The notes under the pieces are model-generated. The model worked only from the letters and a program-made list of their open reading frames with translations. It did not search any database and was not told the DNA's origin. Positions 35,754 to 47,122 of a stretch of DNA of 64,000 bases are shown here, in pieces. A program made the position numbers and the translations under genes. Source of the DNA: Laburnicola sp. R22_1 (Eukaryota > Ascomycota > Dothideomycetes > Pleosporales > Didymosphaeriaceae); contig JACONQ010000002.1 of the NCBI GenBank assembly GCA_014281115.1, forward strand, positions 1,426,001-1,490,000, given 5' to 3'. Position 1 is the first letter of the stretch; each line of letters opens with the position of its first letter.

Positions 35754-36138
35754 TCTAATACTAATATACTCGCTAACACTAAAGAGTATACGCTAAAGAT
35801 TTATAACACTACTATTAAGGTAACTATACTAGCGTTTTATTCTATTTATTAGATACTTATTTAGTGTAAGAGACAGATATACTTAACTATTTATAAGGCA
35901 GTTCTAGTGTACTAGTTAAGTTAGTAGCTTATCTAGTTTGTAAAGAATTATAAGATTAAATTTTTACTCTAATAAATATAATTCTTTCTTATAAGTAACT
36001 ATATTTAAAAGAAAAAGTAACAGGTAAAGAATAAGATATTTATTAATAAGCTCTAGTAACATATTCTATTAGTAGCCCGGACAGATTAGTCCGCCGGACA
36101 GTTTTTGCCAAGACCACAACACTTTACTATAAATTATA

Positions 36139-37833
36139 ATGTCTTAACAACACAACGCGTTATTATCTAATTAAGAAGGCAGAATTAAGCTTGCCCTTCA
36201 CGCCTATCAGAATAAGCAAATTTCAAGCCTGCGACGCGCTGCTACAGCATATAATATCCTAAAGTCTACACTAAGTGATCGAATTAACGGAATCACCGCC
36301 CAAGCAGATACACAATTAGGCATGGCAAAGCTCACTGCGACCGAAGAGCAGACGCTCATACAGTATATCCTTAACCTAGATTCGCGAGGATTTGCACCCT
36401 GGCTAGGTGAGGTGGAAGATATGGCTAACAAACTGCTAGCTGCGCGGCACAGAGACCCTGTAGGACAATGCTGGGCTTAGCGCTTCGTAAAGCGCGTACC
36501 TGAGCTTAAAATGGCTTTTAATCGAGCGAAGGACCAATAGAGGATACAACAGAAAGATCTAGAGGTTATAAATGCGTGGTTTCAGCTAGTGGAGGACATA
36601 AAAGCCAAGTATGGAGTGCAGGATAAAGACATCTATAACTTTAATAAGATAGGCTTCTAGATAGGAGTTATTGGCTTAATAAAGGTTGTAACTGGTTTAG
36701 AAAGACGTTCTTAACCTACGCTTGTTTAGCCAGGCAACCGCGAGTGGGTTACAGTGATTTAGAGTATTTGCGCTGCTAGGTATGCTGCCCCGCCCTTTAT
36801 TATCTACAAAGGGCGAGTCCACATCTTAGCGTGGTATAAGGAGACTAGTATCCCCCACAATTGGAAGCTCTTAGTCTCTAAGACCAGCTAGACTAATAAC
36901 AAGCTTAGAGTCGCGTGGTTGAAGCACTTTGACGCGTATACAAGGCCGCGCATAGTGGGGTTATAGAGGTTACTTATTCTAGACGGCTATAAGAGCCACC
37001 ACTCCTAGGATTTCAAGGATTATTGCCTAGAACAGAAGATCCTAACACTCTGTATGCCAGCGCACTCATCTCATATTCTCCAGCCGCTTAATGTGGTCTG
37101 TTTCGCGCCACTAAAGCTGAAGTACTCCTAGTGTGTGCGGGACTTGGCGCGCCGACGCGTCTTTCATATCAACAAAGAGGGCTTCCTACCAGCCTTTCGC
37201 GACGCGTTTTTTAATGTGTTTATACTAGAAAACTGTAAGAAAGCCTTTAAGGCCTCTAGGCTTGTTCCTTTAGATGCGTTAGTGGTGATAGATCGCCTTA
37301 ATGTGCGTATTCACACTCCACCTCAGGGTACCCCACCAGATACACCATGGCAAGCCAGGACCCCAACCAATACCCTTGAGTTTGGATCCTAGTCAAAGCT
37401 CGTACGCGACTCTTTTATTCGGTCTCCACCTAATGCTAAATCGAGCTACTCACAGCTTATAAAAGGTGCTGAACTTATGCTCTACCATAGTGTACTTCAA
37501 GAGACCCGCATTAAGGAACTTAAGGAGCAAATTGAGGTTCTAATGAAGCGAAAAACGCGTAAAAGAAAGCGCATTTAGAAAGGTAGGACGCTAGGCTTTG
37601 CTTAGGGAGCAGATTTGGGAGTAGAAAGCCCTTCTATTAGGGTGAAGTTGTCGAAAAGGGCGCGAGGTAGTGGTAAGGGAGAGGCAGGTCCCTCAACACA
37701 ACGCCGCTGTGGGAGGTGCGGAGAGCCTGGGCACAACGCAAGGACCTGTTAGATAGATAAAGAGATAGAGGAGGAGTCAGATGTTACCCTTAGCGGCTTA
37801 TTTTCAGATAGTGTTGATAGTAAATCAGAGTGA
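36139..37833 (+). pseudogene. Pogo/Fot1-like transposase relic with CCHC knuckle
   Basis: A single frame of 564 codons from ATG 36139 to TGA 37831-37833, with no frameshift but many TAG/TAA codons (the first are TAA at codons 3 and 12). Residues 1-110 match the psq/CENP-B-type DNA-binding region (GRIKLALHAYQNKQ, LTATEEQTLIQYI). The DDE region is YNFNKIGF (family YNFDETGF), LLILDGYKSHHS, and SSHILQPLNVV (family QPLD). The first and third catalytic Asp are thus Asn, by G-to-A change; the second is intact. Near the C-terminus a basic segment precedes RCGRCGEPGHNARTC, a CCHC zinc knuckle seen in some fungal pogo transposases. Codons 333-418 form the longest clean piece. Confidence 0.9.
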
Positions 37834-38061
37834 TTTTATTATAGGTTACTATAAGGCCAAAAATAACGGGTTAACTTCATCTTGCAATAGTACGCACTCA
37901 GTGACTAAAAATTAGATAAAGTACTACTTAAGATATAGTATGCTTCACTGCGAATCATAATAAGTATACTATATATTGCCTACGTATAGTATGGTAGATA
38001 ATATATCGTATATTATAGGGAGTCTTGTTGTAAGTTCGTACTGCCAAGAAAGACTCCTTAG

Positions 38062-38090
38062 CTTTGCGCGGCTGCTGCAGCCGCGCAAAG
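38062..38090. other. Perfect 13 bp-stem GC-rich hairpin in the pogo/Fot1-like element
   Basis: CTTTGCGCGGCTG, a 3-base loop, then CAGCCGCGCAAAG. It lies about 140 bp inside the right end and stands out in AT-rich surroundings. It may be a subterminal binding or structural site; no function is shown. Confidence 0.75.
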
Positions 38091-38634
38091 AGGCTGCACG
38101 ACGTAAAAAGTAGATTAAATAGTAACTTGGTATATTGTAAGTTATAGTAGGTTATTATGAGTCACTATGAAGTAACGTTGGTGGTGTTCTATAATGAGTT
38201 ATGAGGGACCTCGAAGTTGCCAAGAAAAACTGTCCGGCGGGCTGATCTGTCCGGGCTACTGATAGAATATATTATAATAAAAGTATAATATAGATTTGCA
38301 ATATTTTTCTAGCTATTATTACTATTATTACTATTAAGTTAGCTTATTTAAGTAAGTACGTCGCGTAGCGGCGTAAGCGTAGATAACTAATAATAGTAAT
38401 AGTAATAAGCTAGGTATGCTATATATAGTATAAGTAAATCTTATATTAGGACTAGAAGCTTATAGGTATTAGGAGGTGTAAGTAAGTTTAAATTATTATT
38501 GCATTATTAAGGTATTTAAGATTAGCCTTTAATTAGAATTAGGTACTATATATAGTAGTATATAATAACTTTTTATCTCAATCTACTTTAATCTTAAACT
38601 AAAAAAAGTTAGAAAAGGTGTTTAGTAAGCTAAC

Positions 38635-38859
38635 GGAAGCCTATATAGGTTAGAATAAAAAGGCCACTTTAGTAGAGCGCCTAAAAATACGTGCTAATCC
38701 CTTTTATTAACACTACCTTAAAACGCTTTTCTATATTAATAATAGTAGAAGTAATAACTATATAAATATTGCTTTACTATTAGCTATACTACCTAACTTA
38801 TTCTTTTTATTAGTAGACTTACTTATTTTTTCTAATTAGTATATATATTTAGAGTATAT
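38635..38859. repeat. D-family fragments
   Basis: Contains GGTTAGAATAAAAAGGCC and ACTACCTTAAAACGCTTTTC, which belong to opposite parts of the D element, so it is an internally deleted D copy. Confidence 0.5.
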
Positions 38860-38969
38860 GGCGTTAATTTATCTGTTTAGGGTTGGACAACAAAGGCTTT
38901 TATTTTAAATAATATAATAAAAATGTAAAGCCCCTGCTTAGTAATTAAAAAGAGTGTAAAAAGGTAATA
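38860..38969 (-). mobile_element. Short AC-family retroposon, copy A6
   Basis: 110 bp starting GGCGTTAATTTATC. Duplication ATATATTTAGAGTATA ends at 38859 on the left and lies at 38970-38985 on the right. Confidence 0.78.
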
Positions 38970-38992
38970 ATATATTTAGAGTATAACTATAG

Positions 38993-40117
38993 TTTTTTTG
39001 CGACTAAGGAGTTTCTATTAAAATTATTATAATAATAGCAGTTATCTCTCCTACTATTATTAACACAGAAAAGCGTTTTAAGATAGTGTTAATAAAAAGA
39101 AATTAGCGCGTTATAAGTAAGCTAAGCGAGCTTAGTAGACTTAGTGTGTCTACTCTAACCGAAAAAAATCTATATGCAAAACAATACATAAGGCTATATC
39201 GCTATACTAGTTTAGAGTTAGGGGAGAAGATAAAATAGTACTAGCACTATAACTAGTATAATATTACAACTATTATCTTCTTTATTATTATTCTTAAGGA
39301 TTACTAGTAATAGCTATTATATTAGTAGGTTTGTGCTATTATAAGATATATACTAGGTAGAAGCTTATATACTATAGGTATACTAACGCTCTATTTTTGT
39401 ATTAAAGTTAACCTTAAAAAGACTTCTACTGCTATTACTCTATTTTCTACTATCTTCCTAAGCTTTAATGCTAATGCCGCTATTAAGGCTGCCTAAAAGT
39501 ACGCTCTAAAGATCTATTCGCTTACTACTACTGCTAGGTTCACACTAGAATACTACTCTATCTAGGGTATTTAGAAAGTAGAAGGTATACATTACTTTAT
39601 ATAAGGCGGTTCTAGTGTACTAGTTAGGCTAGCAATAGATTAGTAACTATAAGAGCAGTAATAATAGATGTATAGAGTTCCTACTATAGTTTCTTATATT
39701 ACTACTAGTTAGAAAGATAGTAATAAAGGGCAGAATTAAGGGAAAAGAGAAGAAGATATTTATTAATAAGTTGCTAGAGAAGGGAAGTATTGTATAGATG
39801 CATTAGATTCTTATAATTATTATAGCGTTAGATAAGCGCAATACGTAAGTAGCGTAATTACTAATAATAGTAATAATAGAGTAAGAGTTCGTTTTCTATA
39901 CACACTTTAAGTAACTTAGAGTTAGAGCACTTATAAATATTAGGGAAGTGTGTAGTTTATAAACTATTCTTATAAACTATTATTATATTAGCGAAGACTA
40001 ATAGACTATATTTTTAGGTACTATACTAGAGCGGCCTTTTTATTCTAACCTACGCAGGCTTAAATTAAAAAAAATGTATTAAAAAGGTAATTAATACTAA
40101 ATAAATAATGTGACCAT
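38993..40117 (-). mobile_element. D1: long D-family retroposon
   Basis: 1125 bp. On the minus strand it starts near GGTCACATTATTTATTTAG (mutated GTCGCATT) and ends TTAGTCGCAAAAAAA. The 12 bp duplication AGTATAACTATA is at 38980-38991 and 40118-40129. The internal block at about 39480-39640 is homologous to AC2 at about 42440-42600. No intact protein is readable. Confidence 0.78.
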
Positions 40118-40132
40118 AGTATAACTATATAG

Positions 40133-40234
40133 ACGCCTTTTTTATTTACTAAGTAGGGGACTCTGGTTTTTTATTTTGTTATTTAAGATAAAAGCCTTTG
40201 CCGTCCTATCCCTAGGTAGATAAATTAACGCCAC
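40133..40234 (+). mobile_element. Short AC-family retroposon, copy A7
   Basis: 102 bp ending AACGCCAC. Duplication ATAACTATATAG at 40121-40132 and 40235-40246 overlaps the D1 duplication. Confidence 0.8.
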
Positions 40235-40246
40235 ATAACTATATAG

Positions 40247-41673
40247 TATAGTAATCTAACTAAAGTGCTATAAGAGAGGTAGAATACCTAAAAATAACTA
40301 TATTATCTATTGTAGTATAGGCTAGATTTAGTATAGTAGGTTTTAGCAACTACTATTAATATCTCCTACTAGTAACTATAATAGATAGTTCTTTTATATA
40401 GTAATTACTTATATAAAAAGCTTTATTAAATATTATTATTTTATTTTACTATCTTAAACAATCTAATAGTGTTTAGGCGGCTAATTCTAGAAGTTTGTAA
40501 TACTATTTCTAGAGACTAACTTATTGCTAAACTCTTCTAACCCCATAGGTAAGGACTTATGCGCATATACTTTTTAGCTTTTCTACCTTAGCTAGTATAT
40601 ATATTAGGAGTTTTAAGGGCTAGATTCTATATCCTATAAAAAAGAAATGCGGTAGCACGCCTATAAGCTTATTCTACTACCTATTTTTACTACCTATAAT
40701 ACTAACCTAAACTAGGGCTACTTAGCTAGTAGAGTACTTAAGGCTCTTTTCCTACTATCGATAGAGTTAAAAATAAAGATAGCTATTTTTTTTCTCTTTT
40801 TATAGCCTACGTACTATCTGTATATTATTTAAGCTAGGATCCTCTTTCTCCTTCTCTAATAACTCTTTTCTTCCTTTACACCCTGCCTTAGACGCTCTAA
40901 CTCTAGACACTCTTCCTCTAGTTACTTTTATTACTTTACCTTCTTATAGACTACTATAATATATAATAATATTTACTAATTAAGAGTTTCTTTAATAAAA
41001 GTTTCTCTAATAAAAGTAATTATTCTAGGTCTAACACAGATAATAGTATAGCGTTAAATATAAATTTAATAAATATTAATATATTTACTAATAAAAATAA
41101 TAAGAATAAAGTATAGCTCTCCTTAATAAGAATTATCCGCCTAAGCACTATTTCTAATAGCTAGAGATATTTAATATATAAAAGTACATAAAAGAAGACT
41201 ATATAGATAATACTACTTGCCTACTTCTTCTAGGCAGAAGTATAAACTGCCTCTACTTATTAGTTTTTAAGTGGCCCTACTGCGTTTAATTACTGTGTTT
41301 TTTATTGCGTTACTAGCGCCTATATAATATAATATTATATGTAAGCGCTAAGCCCTAGGACTAAAGCGTATTAAAGTTTTTCTAATATTTTCCTCTAGCT
41401 TCTAAGATAACTAACCCTATAATAATAACACCCTAACTTACTTACCTACTACTGTGTTACCAAATAATTAACACCTACTTTTTAATCCTTTACAACCCTA
41501 TTACTAGATAATCAATAACTTAGAACCCCTATTCTACTCTACTACTATAATATATAATAAATTGCGCACGTGCTCCCTACTTCTAATACTACATAACACT
41601 TTACTATTCTCTATTTATAACTTATTAATTTATTAACCTCTAGTATACTTCTTTAGTGTTAGCTTTACTCTAC
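40247..41673. other. RIP-degraded sequence, unidentified
   Basis: AT-rich, no readable protein and no match that I can place elsewhere in the window. Confidence 0.4.
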
Positions 41674-41686
41674 CTATTTTTTATAT

Positions 41687-41795
41687 GTGTTGTTAAATTA
41701 ACTATCTAGGGGTAGAACGACAAAGGCTTTTATCTTAAATAACATAACAAAAAAGGTAGAGCCCCCTGCTTAGTAATTAAAAAAAGAGCGTAAAT
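41687..41795 (-). mobile_element. Short AC-family retroposon, copy A8
   Basis: 109 bp. Duplication CTATTTTTTATA at 41674-41685 and 41796-41807. Confidence 0.78.
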
Positions 41796-41944
41796 CTATT
41801 TTTTATAGAAATTTTATAGTATAAGCGTGTACCTATATATACCTAATATCTTTTATAACTATTTTATATAAATCTTACTTTAATAATTACGGTATAGCTT
41901 CTTTAGGTTATATAGCCTTATTTTATTCTTTTAGAGCCTGTTAT

Positions 41945-43080
41945 GTAGCGTTATATTAACTACCTAGGGGTAGCACGACAAAGGCTTTTATCTTAAATAA
42001 CATAACAAAAAAAGCAAAGCCCCCTACTTAGTAATTAAAAAGAGCGTAAAAAGGTAGTAATTACAAAAAAAGCGCGTTTAAACTACTAAGTAAGCTTGGT
42101 AGTCTTAGCGCGCATAGCTTCCACATATAAAGTTTTTATAAAGAGGCTACTTAGAAGTTTAGGGGAGATATAACTTTAGCGCAACCACACTATAAGCTAT
42201 CTCTTCTCTACTATTCTAATTATTACAAATAATATAAGTTAATATATTAATAGGTACATACTACTTTGTAAGTGGACAAGGATAATACGTACTAGATATA
42301 CTATTACTTTATTGCCATATTAAGGTTATCTTTAATAAAGCTCCTATCGTCATATTAAGGTTGTCTTTAATAAAGCTCCTATCGCCATCTCTATCTATCT
42401 ATGCCCTACTATCTATTTAGGCATTAACATTGTTTCTAAAGTACCCGCTATTGCTAAAAAGTACACGCTAAAGATTTGCGCCGCTGCTACTAAGGTAATA
42501 ACACTAGAGTTTTATTCTATTTATAAGATAATTGTCTATAAAAGCCTAGTATACCTAACTATCTACAAGGCAATCCTTGTGTACTAGCTAAGTTAGCAGC
42601 TTATTTAGTTTATAAAAACTAAGAAGACTATATTTCTACTCTAGTAGATAAAATTACTTTTTATTAGTAATAGAATCTAAAAAGAAAGGCAAAAGGTAGA
42701 GAATAAGGTGTTTATGAATAATCTCTAGTGTAATAAAAGCGTTGCATAAATCTGCGAGATTCTCCTAGCTATTATAGCTGCGTTGGCTTATTTAAGTAAG
42801 TATGCCGCGTAGTAGCGCAAGTAAGGATAACTAATAATAGTAGTGGTAATAAGCTAGGTATACTATATATAGCGTAAGTAAACCTTATATAGGTTAGAAG
42901 CTTATAAGGTGTAGATAAGGTGTAAGTAAGTTTAAACTATTATCGCGTTATTAGGTAGTATTAAAGGTTAGTCTTTAATTAGAATTAGGTGCTGTATATA
43001 GTATATAATAACCTTCTATCTTAATCTACTTTAACCTTAAACTAAAAGAATAGATTAAAAAAGGTGTTTAGTAAGCTAAC
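41945..43080 (-). mobile_element. AC2: long AC-family retroposon, uninterrupted
   Basis: 1136 bp from GTAGCGTTATATT to GTAAGCTAAC on the plus strand, with a degraded duplication (AGCCTGTTAT left, AGCCTCTTAT right). This is the best reference copy. It gives the empty sites for the pogo/Fot1-like and foldback elements in AC1. It holds the 9 bp-stem hairpin CTACTAAGC/GCTTAGTAG in mutated form near 42090. Confidence 0.8.
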
Positions 43081-43299
43081 TAAGCCTCTTATAACCTTTA
43101 TCTATTCTTTCTTATTACTTTTAAAAATATATCTAGTAACTCTTATTAATAGAGCTAAGTATAATGTAGCTAAACTAGTAGAGAGTAAGCTATAAGTTAA
43201 ATTTTATATGTGTAGTCCCTATATACTTATTAAGATAGTAGGACTCTAATAAACTAGCTAAGGTAATTTATTTACTACACTACTTATATTCTACTATTA
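43081..43299. other. RIP-degraded sequence, unidentified
   Basis: Short AT-rich interval between AC2 and D2. Nothing recognised. Confidence 0.4.
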
Positions 43300-43313
43300 T
43301 ATAGTTAGTAATA

Positions 43314-44466
43314 GTCGCATTGTTTATTTAGTGTTAATTATCCTTTTTAACTATATTTTTTTTAATTTGAGCCTGCGTAGGTTGGGATAGAAAGGCCGCT
43401 CTAGTCTAGCGCCTAAAAATACAGTCTACTAAGTCTGCGCTACCGCAATAATAGTTTATAAGAATAGTTTATAAACTATACACTTACCTAATATTTATAA
43501 GCGCTCTAACACTTATTAAATTTACTTAAAGCGTGTATAGTAAACTAACTCTTACTCTATTATTACTATTAGCGGCAATTGCGCTATATTTGTGCGCTGC
43601 TATATAGTACACTTATAGAATATGCTTACTATTTAATACTATAACTATAGGAATCTAGCGTATTATACTCTCCTCCCCTAGTATCTTATTAATAAACATC
43701 TTTATCTTCTTTTCCCCTTATTGCCCTTCTTTAAGGTTATTGCCGCCTTTCTAACTAGTAGTAATATAAGAAACTATAGTAGTAATCCCACACGTCTATT
43801 ATAGCGCCTATAGTTACTAATTTATTACTAGCCTAACTAGTATACTAGGACTGCCTTATATAGAGTAAGGTATACCTTCTACTTTTTATTAACAATCTTC
43901 TAGATAGAGTAGTACTCTAGTATAGATCTAGTGTCTTTAAATAGATAGATTAGAGCGTACTTTTAGGCGGCGTCGACCGCGATTTTAGTATTAGGGCTTA
44001 GGAGAATAGTAGGAAATAGAGTAGTAGTAATAGATAATATCTTATTAAGGTTAACTTTAATATAGAGATAGAGTGTTAGTATACCTATAGTGTATAAGCT
44101 TCTATTTAGCATATATCTTATAATAGTATAAACCTACTAATATAATAGCTATTACTAGTAATCTTTAGAAATAATAGTAAAGGAGATAATAGTTATAGTG
44201 TTTTATAGCGCTAGCGCTATCTTATATCTTTCTTACTCTAAACTATAGTATAGTAATATGGCCTTACGCATAGTTTTGTATATAGATTTTTTTTAGTTAA
44301 AGTAGGCGCGCTAAGTCTACTAAGCTTGCTTAGCTCGCTTATAATGCGCTAACCTCTTTTTATTAATACTATCTTAAAACGCTTTTCTGTGTTAATAATA
44401 GTAGGAGGGATAACTACTATTGTTGTAATATTCTTATTAGAAACCTCTTAGTCGCAAAAAAAAAAC
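43314..44466 (+). mobile_element. D2: long D-family retroposon with A-run
   Basis: 1153 bp starting GTCGCATTGTTTATTTAG and ending CTCTTAGTCGC followed by ten A residues and one C. The 14 bp duplication TATAGTTAGTAATA is at 43300-43313 and 44467-44480. It is the best reference for the D family, and the A-run against the duplication is the main evidence for reverse-transcribed insertion. Confidence 0.85.
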
Positions 44467-44480
44467 TATAGTTAGTAATA

Positions 44481-45772
44481 TTAGGTGTTTAACCTTTGTA
44501 ATACTAATCCTAGCTAGCTTTATTATTATTATTATCTTTTATATTATATACGTATAGATGTATAACTACCTACCTAGTAGTAATAGTATTATTAGGGTAA
44601 GGGATAGCTATATATATTAGATTGTCACCTTAAGATCCTATATAATAATATACTCTATATATAAGGGTAAATAAATACTTAATATATCTAGTTATAAAAT
44701 TTTATACTTTATATATAGGCTGCGTTATATTCTTATCTTTACCTTTAACTTTAGTAATTGTAGACTATAGTATACTATAATTAACTATCTTATTAGTGTA
44801 ATGGGCTAATTTATATATGCTAATAAATAGTCCCTAGCCTAGCCTATTTTACTACTTTATCTTTTTTAATATATTTATAGAATATCTATAGCTTTCCTTT
44901 ATAGTATTATACTATATACTAAAAGGTCTGCAATATTTCTCTTTCTAATAATACTTGCCTACTTAATTATATAAAAGATTAGTAGAACATACTAGAATAT
45001 ATAGGACTAGTATAGTATAGGTGCTAAATATATCTTTAGAAAGACTATTACTATACTTATATAACTATATTTATTGCTACTTTATATATATTCTTTAACT
45101 AGCTACTAAACTAGCGCTAAGAAAAAAATAGAAGGTAACGCTAGAGGACTAAGCTTACTAGCTTTCTAAAAATATACTAAAAAGTTTTTTCCTAGTATAT
45201 AAAAGATTAACTAGTATAAAGCTAGATAGAAAAATATATTAGAGTATATAAAAGGTATAAAGAACTAGTTTTCTAGTTCTGTTTTTATACGCGTGTTTAT
45301 ATCTAATATAAAAAGTAGGTACTAAAAAAGCTAGTAACGAAGTATAGTTTTAAAAAGATAGGCTAAGATAAGACCTATATATATATTAAAAATCTAGCTC
45401 TGGTGCTATAAATAAACCTAGTAATAACTAAAAAGAGATATATATATATAGACGCTATAGAATATAAGCCTAACTTTATTTATAACTAAGTAGTTCTATA
45501 GTAAATTACCTCTAGGCTTTTTTAGTTTCTACTATTAGTATATATAGGTTATATTACTATAGAATCTACAAGGTAGCCCTTATTAAGTATTACTAAAGTT
45601 TACCTTTAAATTTATAAAGAAGTTCCTTAAAATTAAAGGTATATAAATTATTATACTTTTTATTTTTACTAAAGTTTATAAAACTACTAACTCTTTTTAA
45701 AAATTAGTTTTCTCTTTTAAAAATTATATATAATAAGACTCTAATCTTTAATTTATAAAACTTTCTTCTTAG
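44481..45772. other. RIP-degraded sequence, unidentified
   Basis: Lys/Arg/Tyr-rich plus-strand readings around 45100-45700 suggest an old transposon gene, but no motif was recognised. Confidence 0.4.
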
Positions 45773-45787
45773 TATACTTTTTTATTA

Positions 45788-45917
45788 TTTTTTTGTGATT
45801 TACCTTTTCACGCTCTTTTTTAATTACTAAGTAGGAGACTTTGCTTTTTTTGTCATATTATTTATGATGAAAGCCTTTATCGTCCTACCCCTAGGTAGAT
45901 AAAATAACGCCACACAC
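45788..45917 (+). mobile_element. Short AC-family retroposon, copy A10
   Basis: Ends ATAACGCCAC. Flanked by TATACTTTTTTAT at about 45773-45785 and 45919-45931. Confidence 0.72.
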
Positions 45918-45931
45918 ATATACTTTTTTAT

Positions 45932-46282
45932 AATTAGGCGTTTATAGTATATAATCTAAGCTTCGTAGAAAAACCTAGTAGGCTTAATATTGCGCTAGAC
46001 TATAATAAGCTACTACTACGCCTAAATCTAAAATTAAACAATATTTTTATATTTTAGAAAGGAATATAAACTCTAAATAGCTAGGCTATTTTTTCTACTA
46101 AACCTCTTCCCTACTCTACTTTACTACTTTAGATCTAAGTACTAGGACAAATTATAGGGTTTGTATAGGTTATTTATTCTTATATATTATAATATACTAG
46201 AGAAAAGGCCTTTAATAAGAATAGTAAGCTTTATATACTATTATAGGTAAGGTATAAAATATACGGTGTAGAATTAATATAA
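45932..46282. other. RIP-degraded sequence, unidentified
   Basis: Nothing recognised beyond AT-rich relic sequence. Confidence 0.4.
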
Positions 46283-46301
46283 TATATAGGTAATATTAGT
46301 C

Positions 46302-46686
46302 GGCTTGCCAAACACCTTTTCTAATCTTTTTATTTAGTTTAAGGTTAAAGTAGATTATGATAGAAGGTTATTATATACTATATACAGCACCTAATTCTAA
46401 TTAAAGACTAATCTTAAACACTACCTAATAACGCGATAATAGTTTAAACTTACTCGCACCCGCTAATACCTAAAAGCTTCTAGTTCTAACGTAAGATTTA
46501 CTTACACTTTAGAAGCAGCCTCGCGCCAAGACCACTAAGCTCGCTTAGTAGTTTAAACGCGCTTTTATTTGCAATTACCTTTTTTACGCTCTTTTTAATT
46601 ACTAAGCAGGGGGCTCTGCTTCTTTTAATATATTATTTAAGATAAAAGCCTTTATTATCCTACTCCTAGGTAGATTTAATTAACGC
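46302..46686 (+). mobile_element. AC4: internally deleted AC retroposon with 19 bp duplication
   Basis: 385 bp retaining both family ends (GGCTTGCCAAACACC left, ATTAACGC right) but missing about 750 bp of the middle. The 19 bp sequence TATATAGGTAATATTAGTC is perfectly duplicated at 46283-46301 and 46687-46705. Confidence 0.87.
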
Positions 46687-46908
46687 TATATAGGTAATAT
46701 TAGTCAGGCTATATAAAACGTAATAATAGGACACACTAATATAGTAATAGTTTAAAAGCACTATCTTTTATAGTATATTATAGTTAATATTTTTTTGTTT
46801 ATATTAGGCTATTCTTACTAAGAGGGATATTAGTCGGCCATATTATATACGCTTAGTTATTAATTATATAATATTACTTTAGTGCACTATATATATATAT
46901 TAGTAACT

Positions 46909-47073
46909 CGCGCTAAGACCGCCAAGCTCGCTTAGCAGTTCAAACGCGCATTTTTAATTACCTTTTTACGCTCTTTTTAGTTACTAATTAGGGGGCTCTG
47001 CTTTTTTTATTATGTTATTTAAGATAAAAGCCTTTATTGTTCTACCCCTACGTAGATAATTTAATAACACACG
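46909..47073 (+). mobile_element. AC-family retroposon, copy A12
   Basis: 165 bp from CGCGCTAAGACC to AATAACACACG. The 15 bp duplication TATATATTAGTAACT is at 46894-46908 and 47074-47088. It shows well the hairpin segment of the family (GCCAAGCTCGCTTAGC). Confidence 0.82.
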
Positions 47074-47122
47074 TATATATTAGTAACTACTCTATACTTA
47101 TAAGCTATAAGTATATATAATA

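Larger units (their letters stand above)
36061..38270 (+). mobile_element. Pogo/Fot1-like DNA transposon (Tc1-mariner superfamily)
   Basis: About 2.2 kb with inverted ends of at least 46 bp (AGTAGCCCGGACAG..CCGCCGGACAGTTTTT). The left end differs from the right at three positions, all C-to-T. It is inserted in AC1; AC2 at about 42726-42735 (CTCTAGTGTAATAAAAGC) shows the site without it and suggests a TA target. A GC-rich hairpin and extra TTGCCAAGA motifs lie beneath the ends. Confidence 0.92.
34827..38634 (-). mobile_element. AC1: long AC-family retroposon carrying two later insertions
   Basis: On the plus strand it runs from the GTAGCGTT constant end to GTAAGCTAAC. Subtracting the foldback element (35304-35753 plus one duplicated site) and the pogo/Fot1-like element (about 2.2 kb) leaves about 1.13 kb, the size of AC2 and AC3. 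The flanks (CCCTATAT and GCCTATAT) are a degraded duplication. Confidence 0.78.

Noticed and set aside
38993..39110. Plus-strand reading AVISPTIINTEKRFK in D elements resembling a hAT transposase C-terminal dimerisation region
   Set aside because: It lies antisense to the A-run orientation of D, is short, recurs only as part of the D repeat, and lacks other hAT motifs or 8 bp duplications.
44481..45772. Possible host gene among Lys/Tyr-rich readings
   Set aside because: Stops every few codons in all frames and extreme TpA bias; indistinguishable from a RIP-mutated repeat.
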